From Muricea muricata (taxonomy: Eukaryota; Cnidaria; Anthozoa; Malacalcyonacea; Plexauridae), in assembly GCA_963855995.1 (NCBI GenBank), contig OY979719.1:2728001-2792000 (forward strand): a stretch of DNA of 64,000 nt. The letters run 5' to 3'. The notes beneath the pieces are model-generated. The model saw nothing but the letters and a program-made list of their open reading frames with translations. It did not search any database and was not told where the DNA came from. Positions 29,780 to 43,700 of the stretch are shown one piece after another. Positions within the stretch are counted from its first letter, which is position 1, and each line of letters opens with the position of its first letter. A program made the position numbers and the translations under genes.

Positions 29780-30801
29780 ATGGCGGCTAAAATCGGCATA
29801 AGTAGGTAAGTTATAATATTATGTTTTGCGCAAATAAAGTCAATATCTTTACCCATTTTGTGGACATTATACAGTTTTGTAACTAGAATATTTTTGCTGG
29901 GTTTAGTTCTCGATATAAGGACGCTTTGGAGCAAACCTCGGCATACAATGCCCGTCTTTGTTTTGAACGTAAACAAAGGAGTCCATTTCTCGACTCTCAA
30001 ACTGGCGTAGCTCAAGTTAACTGCCATCTTTGGAAAAGTAAACTGTCCAGACGAGTTCCAGCGTATCCGTATCAAATATACAGCTATCCTGGTCGTCGCT
30101 GGAAGCGAAAACCTCGCGAGCAACCGGTTGAAGATGAAAGCGAGCCGGTGGTGCAAGAGACGTCTGAAGGTGAGTGTGATTAAGGGAAACTCTTTTTACT
30201 AGGAGATATTTTATAGGTATTCTTAGTTAAAATGCGTAATTTAAAGTGGGTTTTAATGCTGATGTTTCTCAATTGTTACTATTTTCTGATTAGAATTTGA
30301 AAATATGTAACTTTTGGTGGCCATATTGGATATTACTAAGAATGAAAAGTAGAGAATAGCAGTAGATTTCATGGATGAATTACTAAATACTTTATTACGA
30401 GTTATTGACAAAGTTGGGACATTTGTGAGGGGCATCGTAAAAAATGAATGGTGTATGAATCAATTTGTTCATAGCTGAACATTAGTAGAGGCATTAACAC
30501 CCCCCCCCCCCCCCCCCCTTTAAATATATAATGACAAAATTTCATGCACAGTTGTCTTCTTACAAAACTTTGAGAATAAAGAATGGGGGTGCCTCCCCCT
30601 CTGGTAATCTCATGTGGGGGAAGGGGACACCCAACCCTGTTCATCATTCTTTTGTGGTTTCTAGTAAATGCCTGGCCTACTTTTTAGTATAAGAAATGTT
30701 ATATATACATATATGTATGGGCAAAATTTAATAAATAAAAAAAATAAAAATAAAATAATTAAAGATGTTATTAGCATATAAAACATGCTTATATATATAC
30801 C

Positions 30802-30889
<88 letters not shown>

Positions 30890-33214
30890 ATATGTATATA
30901 TATATATTCTTGGTCAACAAATATTATACTCTTGGTTCATATGTGATTGTGAAATGGGTCCTGCCAACTGAGCTATAATCATTCAATCACATTATAGCAA
31001 TACTTACTTCAGTCAGTGAAGTTGTTCCAAGTCAACCAGTGGTGTCTTGTGCTGAACCAAATGTTAGTATTGTTGAAGAACCTACAGAGTCAGCAGAAAT
31101 GGAAAATATCGAGGAGAGTGAGGAGGAGAGTGAGGAAGACTCAGATTTTGATGATGACCAGAACTCAAGAAAAGGAGGGAGACTGGGGAGGTCGAAGAAA
31201 GGCTTAAGTTCTGGCGGGCCTAATTGCAAGGTATATATGGTGTGAATAAGGATGGGATCACATGTAGCTTCCCCATATATGACATAAGTTTGCGTATTGG
31301 TTCAAATTGATCTTGCTGGAGTTTTTAATGCCATCTTTGTTTGTAGACAAGCAGACAGAAAATAATACATACTACATGTCGGCAATATAAGTGAATTGAT
31401 GTTGTTGCTTTTAGTTTGAATTCTGTTCATTTGTTTCATATCGGTCTAAATTAGTTGACGAAGGTTGACCCAAACGCTCTGAAAATAAAGAATTATACCA
31501 AAGAAGAATTAGCCAAGATGACTTATGAAGAAAGACAGAAACCTTATGTTTGTGAGAGTAAGTTTGGTTGAATGGTATGTCCACATGAAGGATCAGTGTG
31601 CAAATTAATCAGTGTGCAATTGTGTTTTGAAATCCTCCTTCAGTTGGAATAGCAATTTTAGTCTGTCTGTCTTTGTCTTTGTCTAGGATATATATGTTTA
31701 TTTATTCAGATGTTTATTCTTAACCTTTAGTTTGTGGCAAGCGATACAAAAATGGTCCTGGGTTAAAATATCACTACACGCACTACAATCATGATCAAGA
31801 TGGATCCTCAAGTGAAACAACAGAGGTCAACCCACCACCCCCAGTCCCAGGCTTCCCTGGCTCACCCATGGTCGAACCAACCCCTCAGCCTTCTGTTATA
31901 ACTACTACTGTTGCTGTAACAAAAGAAAGCCAACCAGGAATTGCAAATCCCAATGACTATTGCGATTTCTGTCTGGGTGATGCAACGCAAAACAAGAAGA
32001 CGTTAATGTCGGAGGAATTGCTGTCTTGCGCTGATTGTGGCCGATGTGGTGCGTTGCGGATCAAAATGAGAATCGATAAACGAGAATTTGCATATCAAGC
32101 GTTTTCTCATCCCTTAGCCCCTAACTATAAACGATAGCTGAAGTTGCCTACTAGCTAACAACTAAAATTCTCGCTTGCGTTATGCTCGTATGTTTTGCCT
32201 TTGGTTTTTGAAAGCGTTCTCTGATCGTAAAATTTATTTTAACGCGAGCTTTCGACTGCCAGTCTGCAGTTTTCGACAGGTAAAGTGATGACTGCCGAGT
32301 GGCAGTCGAAAACTCGTGTTAAAATAACTTTTACGATCATGGAGCGTTTTCAGAAACTTGTTATGAATCCTGGTCGCGCATCTAGCTTTTTTAAGCTTGT
32401 ATGTTTATTTATTTTCGTTGTAAATTGCCAATGTCCACTCTTCCAAAGTTATCTAATTGCAATACACGTTTATCAAAATCAATTTCCGCAGCCCAGAAAC
32501 AACGACATACTGTAATGATAATTGTATTTTCTTATGGTGTGCTTCTTCTCCCTGTTATAGGTCATCCTAGTTGCTTGCAGTTTACAGAGAAGCTCACTGC
32601 TAAAGTGAAACAATATCGCTGGCAGTGCATTGAGTGCAAATCTTGCTCCTTCTGTGGCACATCGGATAATGACGTATGTATCTTAGCATATAGGATGCGA
32701 TGATAAGTTGTTACTCATATCTAGCTGATCCTTAAGTAATGTAAACTCGAGACTGGCGAACATTTGCGGTGTAAATCGTCTTTAAGATAAAGTTAAGGTT
32801 TTAAAAAGGTACTCATTTACTAACCTGAAACTGTGAGTTAAAGAAGAAACTTGCATACATAGCGATCTCGAATCTCTTTGGTTTGCAAAGGTCTTGTGTT
32901 GGTATCATCAAAGACTGTGTGGTTACGCGATCATGCTGCGCTAGGCGTTGTTGGTTTGGTCAATATTATGAGAAAGTACAAGCAGAGTTTAACTGTGCAA
33001 TGCTTTCTTTTTCTAAGGATCAATTGTTATTTTGTGACGATTGTGATCGAGGTTACCATATGTATTGTTTGGACCCGCCTATGGAGACCCCGCCTGAAGG
33101 CAAGTCAAGATATCATTTTAGGTCTACTTAAAATCTTCTTTTCAGCTCCTAATTAATGTGATTCTGAATCTTTTAGGGAGCTGGATTTGCAAGTTGTGTG
33201 AAATGGGGAGATGA
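29780..33214 (+). CDS. DPF2: d4-family double PHD finger protein (requiem/DPF, BAF complex subunit)
   Basis: Eight exons: 29780-29805, 29907-30169, 30998-31230, 31455-31557, 31731-32048, 32561-32673, 33018-33099, 33177-33214; 391 residues, the same length as human DPF2. DPF proteins are SWI/SNF (BAF) subunits whose tandem PHD fingers read acylated histone H3. The requiem domain shows as [16 protein letters not shown] and [10 protein letters not shown], followed by SYPGRRW. An acidic linker leads to a C2H2 finger ([20 protein letters not shown]), then PHD1 from YCDFCLGD through [15 protein letters not shown], and PHD2 with [16 protein letters not shown] and WICKLC. The seventh intron has a GC donor (GAAG|GCAAGT). 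DPF1, DPF2 and DPF3 are vertebrate duplicates, so the symbol marks the family only. The start codon overlaps a YY1-like ATGGCGGC. Confidence 0.95.
30487..30520. repeat. Poly-C tract in a DPF intron
   Basis: About 20 consecutive C residues lie near 30500-30519. Similar G or C runs occur near 1397, 17880, 25905, 58852 and 62519. Confidence 0.7.
30800..30905. repeat. (TA)n microsatellite in a DPF intron
   Basis: An alternating TA run of about 90 bp, with slightly interrupted edges, in the second DPF intron. Confidence 0.9.
32205..32357. mobile_element. Hairpin MITE in a DPF intron
   Basis: The left arm reads TGATCGTAAAATTTATTTTA and GAGCTTTCGACTGCC. The same sequence returns inverted at about 32300-32340 (GGCAGTCGAAAACTCGTG, then TAAAATAACTTTTACGATCA). 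The arms are about 50 bp with a short loop. Target-site duplication was not resolved. Confidence 0.65.
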
Positions 33215-34019
33215 GAAAATAGTCGCAAGAAGTCTTCGACTTTTGCAAGCCCGTTAATTGACGCCATGAAATCCCAAGAATCTTGGTGCAAAACGGACAA
33301 ATGCGGAAAAATTTAACATTGAGAAAATTCAAACATTCCTTTTGCCCTGATATGCAACAAATTGCAACATTAAATTGGTTCGACGGCTTCATATTAAATG
33401 CACTGCCGTACTTTTTCTAATTACAAGTTAGAACTGATGATAATTATACACAGAAAAACGTGGGGGTAACATCAACTGTAAATAACTTCCAGCAAAATTT
33501 TTAATACGGTACAGTGTACATTTATATAAAATTCAGGGCGTAAATAATTCTTTGGAATCGCATTAGTTTGTCTTTCATAAAATGAAAGTCAAACACATCT
33601 GCCAGCCTTAGTACCGCTCGTGATTTTAATCGACATGCAGTCAGCGTCCTCGTATTGTCTTTTGGAAACGCGCAAACCGCAAATTAAAAAGCCCCCACTG
33701 ACCGGACGCGATTTGACAACCCGACGCAAATTTTCTATTTTCAGCGTTCTGTATCTCTAATCAATTTTCATTTTTCTTCAATCTTCGAAACGACCTGAGC
33801 AATGTAAGCTATTTGGTGCACATGTCTTGCAAGATTTTATTCCGTTAATAAGTTTTATTTGGTTTTGAAAAGTGAAAAATCGCGTCCTGTCTGTGTGGGC
33901 CTAAAGAGCTTTTGTTCCTTGTCCTTTTTTTGCAACCAAGACGTTGAGCGCCAGGCCACTAATTATCATTGCTTGAATATTTTTAATATGAGGTGTAGTT
34001 TTCAATGTCATGCAGCGCC
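33215..34019. other. DPF 3' flank, no gene seen
   Basis: AT-rich sequence downstream of the DPF stop codon. No coding exon, RNA gene or clear repeat could be supported. Confidence 0.4.
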
Positions 34020-34330
34020 AAGGCCGTAGGAAGATGAAAAAAGTTAGGGGGGCTCTTCGAGCGATGAAGACACAAGTGCTGCTAGGGGGTCCGGGGCCCC
34101 CCCCAGAAATTTTTTTCTATTTTTAACACGCTCAAACATGCTTTTCTGCCCTTTTGAGGTTAGTTTTACCATAATCATTGGATTAATACATGTGTAACAC
34201 TGTAAACCGTTAAAAACATGTATTAACTTCGGGACTGAAAGATCTGTTTTAGGGGGGCTCAGCCCCCCTGCCTTTGAAGTTAGGGGGGCTCGAGCCCCCC
34301 CTGCCCCCGTGGTTCTTACGGCCATGTGCA
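34020..34330. mobile_element. Putative MITE with GGGGGGCT-rich ends
   Basis: The outer motif GGCCGTAGGAAG near 34021 is mirrored by TTCTTACGGCC near 34312. The inside is marked by GGGGGGCTC / GAGCCCCCC blocks near 34048, 34253 and 34283 and a GGGGTCCGGGGCCCCCC stretch near 34087. The high G+C of these blocks is unlike the flanks. Family assignment is not possible here. Confidence 0.5.
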
Positions 34331-34796
34331 GTGCAAACTCGTTCATGTAAAAAGCAGGTTTTAAACCACCAATGTTTGGATGTTATATTAACATCATATC
34401 TGTTACACACAAATTTAGACACAACGGTTTCACCTAAGTTCCGAAGGCAGGGGTTTTATAATTAATATTTTTAAAACTTTATTACATGCATTATTAATAT
34501 TTAATTAAATACTCAAATTTCAAGCTTCGACTGTTACCTTCCAGAAGTTTTAACACAGAAATTTTCATGTCTTAGTTTCCAGAAACGTAAATATTTGATC
34601 AGGAGGCAAGTAGCTAGACCCCCCTGGGTTCCACAGTACTTTTTTCTCTTGGTAATAGAAGACAGGAGGGGGGCGAAGGTGGTAAACTTTGAGTGTTCGA
34701 CGTGGCAGCCGGTAATTACCATATTGACACAATCTAGCTATCATGCCTTAAGTTTATGATAACTCCAAGATTAATTTCAAAAATTATTAAAACAAG
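34331..34796. other. Upstream flank of the ankyrin-GH20 gene
   Basis: No gene or clear repeat is seen. It should hold the promoter and 5' UTR of the next gene. Confidence 0.35.
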
Positions 34797-37700
34797 ATGA
34801 GCGAAGAAAGCATTATTGCAGAAAGTTACAGTAAACTAAAGTCGGCTGTATTGCTTGGACGAACAGATATTGTGCGAGGAATTCTTTCAACTGCAGCAGA
34901 AAGTAAGAATTTGCTCATTTTGTGTGCAAATTGCAAGACATAAGTATGATTTATTTTATTTCATATAGCATCTGTTTTCATACCGTTACTGTTTTGTTAC
35001 GTGATGTATTAAACTCTTCCCGGTTCGTTTCATACTTTTGTAACATTTTTGTAAGTCATATAAGACTTAAGTGAGACATACACTTAATAGTTTACAAAAT
35101 AAAGCGTAGTAATTATAGACTTGTCGTCCCCTTAAGAGTACATTCATGATCAGTGATCTTGTTCGTGTCTCTTGTCCTATTGTGTTGTAATATATCCGAA
35201 TCTGAGTTCCAAAGTAATATTTTGGGTGTTGAGGCATGTAAAAATTAATCTTGAAATAAATAAGTTTATGATTCTGGGAATGTTACCTGATCCGTAAAGG
35301 ATCATATATTCTCAGACAAAAACAGAAGGATTAAGTCATAGAGATTTGAAAATAAGGATCATTTACTTGACCTGCACCAAGTGCCTGTGGTGCTATGAAA
35401 TAATAATACTGCAAAAGAGCTGGCATCCAAAGGGGGAAGGTCATATCAAGACAACTAGAAGTTAATAGAGCTGTTGTAGATGACAATGGGTTTTGCTTTT
35501 ATTATGTTTATTTATCTGAGTTTACCTCATTCTTTCAGAAACATCTATCAAAGTGTATACTTTGAGTACATACTTTGATAGTTGTTTTTTTTATGCTTTG
35601 ATAGTGTTTTTTATGCAAAAACAAATATACATAAGAAGTTACTTTTTTGTATGATAACAGTGAGCCACACGCCAGGTTGCAGGGCCACCTTTTCACAAAA
35701 CCTGATGAAAGGTGTTGACAGCAGTAAACTAATTCCAGCAGAAATTTATGTTTGAAACATCTGGGAAAATCCATGACTCCTGTTTGTGATTTTGCCATGA
35801 AATAGCTGTCACAATCTATAATTGTCTGATAATGATTGTAAATAATGTCAGCTTTAACACTTCCATTGAGCTAGTTTGAAAGGGACTGAATTAATATACA
35901 GCCATTGATTATAGTGACAGTTGATTGACCTGAGTTGGGTTAACATTTTTGCCAATTTAGGTAGGTTTGAAAATGGTTTCTTTGATGATGATGAGGATGA
36001 AACTGATGGAGAAGATTTTCGGATTAGAAAATGGGATGAAGATTATGAAGATAATCCCTATGACATTTTACGTGTGATGCTGAATTATGTTGATGACGAT
36101 GCTGGCACTGCATTGCATTTGGCAACCAAGGTGAGAATTTTGGCCAAGTGGTCAGCCTTTCTTTACCACCCTAGTATGTGTTTTGGTTGTTGGCGTTGGT
36201 GTGTTGGCCATGGTTTGATGGTATAGGGACAGTTGATCAGTTTGACGCCTGATTTGATGCCGGTAACTTGTAATGTATATTGGTAAAAAATTCCGTCCTA
36301 TAGTTCAGTCCCTGCCCACCACCACCCTAATATGTTGTGAGCTTTGGAGTTGGTGTGTTAGCCATGATTGAGACAGTTGATCAGTCTGATAGCTGATTTG
36401 AAAAGACAAGTACCGGTATAAAATACACTCATTGTTATCAAAATAAGAATGCCCCACAATTCAGCTTTGCCTCCCCCCGTACCACCCAAATATCTTCTGT
36501 GGGCCTTGCAGTTGGTGTATTTGCCATGATTAGAAATACTCTTTTCCAGCTTGGCAATGCTGATATAACCAGAGCTTTATTATCTGCTGGTGCTGATCCA
36601 ACTAGAACCAACAAAGAAGGAGCTACGCCATTTGAATATTGCAGTGATGAAAAAATACTGAGAGTTTATAATGAACAACTTTTAGAGGCTGCTGCACATA
36701 GCCAGTAAGATATCTCAAAATTTCAACATGTATTGTAGCTTTACTAATCCATGTACAGTACGTACATTAAAGTCAAGTTGGTCAACAATTTTCACTAACC
36801 TAAATTAATTTTAATTAATTTTGGGCTTTCATTTACAAAGTTGTCTTTATCTGCAGATTAACAAAGTTAGAAAGATTTCTAAATGCTGGAGTTAGTGCAA
36901 ATGCAGGAGATGGAACAAAAGCAAACAACCGAGCAATACATTGGGCAGCAACATTTGGTGGTCATGAAGCTGTCAAGTTATTGTGTGGTGAGTAGGGTAT
37001 TGGGGTGCACCCCCTAGCCCTGGCCAAATGGGATGGAGGTGGTGCTAGTGCTATTTTTTATGATAAAGCAAAATACATAAGGAAATACACAGTCGTCATG
37101 CACTAGCTTCAGTCTGTATATTTTCATTATTGTTTTAGCCCTATTAGTTTGCAATGACCAGGTTTCAATATTGTATGTCTGTGACTTATTGGACATCTGT
37201 GACTTCACCAATTTTCAGAGCACAATGCAGATGTTAATGCCACCAACAGTAGTGGTTCCACAGCATTGTTTGATGCAGTCAAACGTAGGGATGGACAAAT
37301 AGTTGATATCCTTTTACGTTATGGAGCACAGACTGATGTTAAGCTTACACAAGGGTATGTTTCTTACAAAAGTATTTGCATCGGACAATTTAAGAACAGG
37401 TTGAAGAAACTAACGAGTTTTTCCAATAATTCTTTTCTAGCCCAAATAAAGGCAAAACACCTCTTGATCTGGCACCAGATGATTCAGAGATCAAAGAACT
37501 TTTACAGAACCCTCCAGAAAGAGTCATTCCATTACCAGAGAAAACACACAGTGAAATGAATGGTTCTGTAAATGAATCTGGTGAAGAAAATGGTAAGTTC
37601 TCTGTTTCTAACAAAATAAGATTACCGTACATTGATTATACATTTTGCAATGTTGTCTGGTGAACATCTAACTCATCATCATCATGTATAGATTGTGCAG

Positions 37701-40700
37701 ATTACTTTTTGAGCAGCATCCACCTGGACCCATGCTTAGCATGTTTTTGTACTCTCACTGCTGAAAAACCCAATCCAATTGTAAGAGACTTCCCAAAGTT
37801 AATATCTCCTGCATGCTCCAAGGGTTTTACCCTGTGTACAAGTTTGGGTGTTTTTCCTCTTTATAATCAATACATTCATGTCAGGTTAATTGACAGGCTC
37901 GATTTTGATACATGCATGATCTGTCTTGAAGTTCTCAAATGAATGTAAAGTGTGTTATACTTGTAGACGTCACCTGCCAAGATAGCACAAGCAGCGTAAG
38001 CAGCCTGGGATATGAAGTGAACACTTCGGACAAAGAAGGGAAGGAAAGCTTGCCTGAACTTGATCTGACCTTGTTATGGCCTTACCCCCAGCAGCTGACT
38101 TTGATCAAAGGAAGCCGATATTTTCCCGAGGCTTATCTCAGTGTTAGGATACTGACTCAAGGACAAGAAGGTACCACAAATATCCATTCATAGAAATGAA
38201 AAGTACCACTTTAACCCTTACTGTTTGATACAATGCTAATTATTGGGGATTACATAAAGACCTGTTACTAGCCATGGCTGCACATCAAGTGTTAAATATC
38301 CATTTAAAATATTTCTAGATCCACACAACATTCATGACATGTGGCGAGCTGTTGATGAATCTTTCAAGAAACTTGGCTTTTCTACAAGAATTCTTTTTAT
38401 CTCTGACAATGAGAAAAGCGAAGTGCCTGGCTGCATAACCTGTTCCATTTCTCCTCTGCTCTTTTCTAAACCTGAAAGTTATTCCATTCATGTCTCATCA
38501 CATAAGGTAAAATGTTTCACTTGATTTGCTTGAAAACAGGCTGAAGCTGAACTAAACTCATTTAGTCGATACTGTACACATTTAGTACACATTGTTACAA
38601 GTAGTACAGAATTTCGTAGCCACCCTATCCACCCCACCCTCCTAGATCCGCTTCTAGACCCAGTTAAGCCATGACTTGGACCGGTGTTGATCAATACAAG
38701 AGGAAATTAGGCTTCCTGTGAATAATAACTTGGACTCAAGCTGCTGTAGACACACGTAAAACAAACTAGAATCACGTAAATTGACCTATATAGCTTTACA
38801 ATTCATGAATTGATTTCGTTTACTTTTAAACTTATTCTTGACCTTCATCGTTTATGTGGGTGAATTATGTTTTAATGGTATTCTGTAAACATCTTCAACA
38901 ATTATTATAGATTCGTTTGTGTGGCAGCGATTCTCGAGCTCTATGGTACAGCATTAATACGTTACTTCAATTATTCAGACTGTCGAAAGGAATTGGTATT
39001 CCTCAAATGCAGGTAGAGAGATTGTAGAGTAAATCTCAAATTCTTACTGCCATATCAAGAGTCGAGCAAGATTTGAAGATGCTCTTAAATAGTCGTTGAA
39101 AGTTCGTTAAAATGATTCACTTTGCTAATGTTCTTCAAGACTTTACTCTAATCATTCTCCTATCTCCTGCAGATATACGATTGGCCTGACTTAAAATACC
39201 GAGCATTCTTTGTAGACAGTGGGCACGGACGAACACTTAACCCAGTACGTTATACACTGTGTATAAACACCTACCAAATTGGTTCAACAGCAATAAAAAT
39301 GCCACCTTTCAATACATTTTATTTCCCGCCTCGATTTCGAGATAAACAGTTGGTATTAAGAATTTTACTTACAGTTCAATGGCTTCGTACTGAGGGAACA
39401 ACTGTTTATTTTCACAATGAAACCAGATTACATAAAAAGAAAGAATTTCCGAAAAATAAAGTCATCTTGCAATTCAAGATATGAATAAAAACAAGACAAA
39501 CAATTGAAACTGTGAATTTTCGATAAAGTCGAAAATTCACAGTTTCAATTGTTTGTCTTGTTTTTATTCATATCTTGAATTGCAAGATCACTTTATTTTT
39601 CGGAATTTGTTTTTTTTTGTATTTTCTTAAATTGTTGGCTGCATGGCCGTGGTTTTTAAACCAGATTACGTTCTCTAAGTTTTATTTCTCACATTTTCGG
39701 CCAATATTCTAGGATTCGTTGTTATTCTTAGTCGATGCTCTCGCGAATCTCAAGTATAATCAGGTATGCAGTGAAGAATTTCTCTGTGAAGCGATGTGTG
39801 ATCGTTATTTCCATTTTGCTCATCAATAAAGTCTCTTTTTAGATGGTTTTATGTGTGCAAAACAGTTTTCAATTTGAAAAACACGATGTTGCGTGTGAAC
39901 AATTTTCTTCATACACGCAAAGGTAATACATCTTCTTCTTCTTAAACAATTTTTAGAAAATGTATTGTTCTTCATCTATAATTTCTTATCGTTCTTTCTA
40001 CATTAAATTTCTTTTTCTTTTTTAGTGACATCCTAAAGCTGGATCGATATTGTCGGAAACGATACATCGAGTTGATTCCGTGTATGGATCATTTGTCCGA
40101 CTTTGGACAATGGTAATTTTTTATACATTTTATAAATTACCCACTAAATGAGGTTTGTGATGTACTCTAGAGATTTATCTATATCAGGCAATTCACCGTA
40201 TCAAAAAAGATGGCGGATGTCGATTTTATCAGAATGCATTGCGGTTTAAGATGGTTTAAAAAGTGTAAATTAACGCCTTTTGAAGAACAGACAGAAGACA
40301 ACAGGTCGTTTTCACACGTGTGTTGAAATTTCAGTCCATTAGCTTTACCTCTTTCCATCTTTTTTCCAGCTTTTCTCACTTGATACCCGCAATGAATTCT
40401 GGTAAAATCGACATGTCGCCATCTTTTTTGCTACGGTGAATTTAGCTGGGTAGTATACTTGACCGCGGTGAGAATCGAACGTACGACCTTTGAACTCAGA
40501 TTAACACCACAAGCCTCATTTTTATGAGAGTAGATGCATGACACTAAGACCCAATACGAATTTTATACGAATCACGATATTAACTTGCAAAATATTGATA
40601 TAAGGTGTCGCATGCCAATTGAAGTATTGACTAAGTCTGTGAAAATACAGGTTGAAACATGACAAATACAAAAATCTTCGCGAAACATCCGTCGCTAACT

Positions 40701-43700
40701 GCTCCAAAGCTGAAAGGTACGAACAGAAAACTTTAATATCATAAAATTTAATTTTAATTTATTTACCTCGAATTTTTAGCGATTATGACGTCAATTAAGA
40801 TTCTGTTCTTTTGTATTCCCTAGTTCCTCACAGTGTCTAGGCCTCACAAAAGTTGAAACTACAAACTTTGTAAGGGATCTAAACTCGCAATTATGCGCGT
40901 CCTTTCCCTCGACAAGGTAAACTTGGTAAAACGATCTAAATTACTTTTTCGTTTTTGAAGTATCATAGACGATTGTTGTTGACTTTTTGCAGATTTGTTC
41001 ACGTTGGGATGAGCAAAATGAATGACTGTGGCAATGAATCTGAGGCTGCTACAGAAAATGTAAGTGCATTCTTACTTGCTCGCATGTTCATTGCCTAGGA
41101 ACAAAGTTTGATTCATTGATTAGGATTATATGCAGTCCTCTTCACCCCACCCCACCCCACCCTCCCAATGGAGCTTTAACGTTTTAGATTAAATTTTGAA
41201 AAAATTCGAAACAGGCAAAAATATCAGCACATCTTGGAAGTGCGTCCTAAGCTTAGTAAAATTGCAAAGTTTGTTTGTGAAATGTTCTAAAATATGGAAA
41301 ATATAGCCTTGCGAATTTGGCAAATTTTGTATGAATTTGTATTACGGGTGGAAAATAATACCCAGTTGATACCCTTGGGTATATATATATATGTATTCAT
41401 GTTGTAGAAAAATCAAAACTACGCACTATCGAGGCATCTGATAAACATAAGCGACCTCTGTCAAAAACAGAAAAAAGTCTGTATGATGTGGACGAACTCA
41501 TTTCATAAATACATGAAGCAGGGACATGAATTACCTCACGGTGTAATAGCTATGGAATATGGTGGCAAGGTGACTATGATTAAACCATAAGTTTTTGTTG
41601 AATTTTTGTTTGTAGTTCTTAATGCTCATTTTGTATTTTCGGTTGCGTTTTAGTCCTCGCATGAGTTTGGTGCCTTTTGTAAATTTTGTTCTGATTCTGG
41701 GTAAGCTAGAGCATCACGAAACTTGGCAATGAGAACTTGTTTTTTGACCAGCGTACCTCGTTTCTGGATGTCTTTTGTGCTTCTTGATTTTTGTTTAATT
41801 CGAGTTTTCTGTCTGATGTTTTGAATTATAGAGTTCCGTACTATGTCTGTCCTGGAACAATGAGCTGGACTAGGTACGTTTAAGGTGATACTGTTTAAGC
41901 CGCATATGGCATAGTTTGTGTCAAAATTATGTTAAAGATATCCCATTCTTGGTGGTAGTATTTAGGTGATCTGAAAATACGGAACATCACAGACACGAGT
42001 TGTTAAACATTTTTCGTTCAAAACTATTAAATGCGTCATTAAATATAATTTACTTTGTTTTCAAATTTCTGGTGGACTTATAATTTACTTTACTAAGCAT
42101 GGTTACTTAGTTTCAACAAGTTTCATAAAGGATTTCCACTCAGTAGCTAGTTCTAGGACTTTTACTTGCTGTCAGATCCACTGGATTCTACTGTAGTTTA
42201 ACTTAATTCTTCTGCCAATGAAACTTCTACCTAATTCTTCCCAGCCTGGTCGGAGCAGATAGCATTGACTTGATTGATGATGCAGTACAAACCGCTGTTC
42301 ATTACAATGCCCTGGGTGTCCTCGTCACTGATTGGTCAGCATATGGTCACGTGTCGCCTCTGGAAGTCAGCTTGCCTGCATTTGCAGCTGGGGCAGCACT
42401 TTCATGGAATTCGAAAATAAAACAGGTTCGTCCGGTTTCGTGTACAACTAATCACTTTACTACTAATCAGTTTACCGCTAATCACTTTACTACTGATCAC
42501 TGTTCTACTCATCACTTTACTACTGATCACTGTACTACTGATCACTTTACTACTGATCACTGTACTACTAATCAGTTTACTACGAATCACTTTACTACTG
42601 ATCACTGTACTACTAATCACTTTACTACTAATCACTGTACTACTAATCACTTTACTACTAATCACTTTACTACTGATCAGTTTACTACCGATCAGTTTAC
42701 TACCGATCAGTTTACTACCGATCAGTTTACTACCGATCACTTTACTACCGATCACTTTACTACCAATCACTTTACTACCAATCACTTTACTACCAATCAC
42801 TTTACTACTAATCACTTTACTACTAATCACTTTACCACTCATCACTTTACCACTCATCACTTTACCACTCATCACTTTACCACTCATCACTTTACCACTC
42901 ATCACTTTACTACTAATCACTTTACTACTAATCACTTTACTACTAATCACTTTACTACTAATCACTTTACTACTAATCACTTTACTACTAATCACTTTAC
43001 TACTAATCACTTTACCACTCATCACTTTACCACTCATCACTTTACCACTCATCACTTTACCACTCATCACTTTACCACTCATCACTTTACCACTCATCAC
43101 TTTACTACTCATCACTTTACTACTCATCACTTTACTACTCATCACTTTACTACTCAACACTTTACTACTAATCACTTCACTACTAATCACTTCACTACTT
43201 ATCACTTTACTACTAACCACTTTACTACTGACAATATATTTCGCAAAATATTGGGGGAATTTGAGACCTCGTTATTGAGAAGGGGTCACCCCATATCTCC
43301 CTCGTCCACATTACATCCTCTTCCTTTTTCCCCTTAGGAAAGTGTCGTATCTGCTCTTGGTAACGTCTTGAGTGTGCACGTGTTTCACGACGAAGCCGGA
43401 ATAATAGGAGATGTGCTTCAAAATCTGACCCACGTTCATAGAATGCTTCAGCCTCAACCAATGCAGGCTCAACAAGCTCAACACGGTGTCTGTCCAGAAG
43501 AAACCGTTGAAGATGCAAGTCAGTTACTACAACTTTTCCTATTTCCAAACAGTACGAATCTTGACGACCTTAACACTGACAACATACAGGTATGTGCTAT
43601 ATGGATAAATTTAGCTAACGTTTGTTGATGCTTATTTCTCAGTCTCATTAATAATTAGTACTAAGAAAATCAATACCGTAGAGAACGTTTTGAAATCGGA

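Noticed and set aside
39299-39484. 61-codon frame next to the intronic palindrome
   Set aside because: It runs into the palindrome, has no recognised homologue and lies between exons that join in phase without it.
42402-43220. 272-codon minus-strand frame of Val-Ile/Met-Ser-Ser/Gly-Lys repeats
   Set aside because: It is the complement of the 15-bp minisatellite in an intron.
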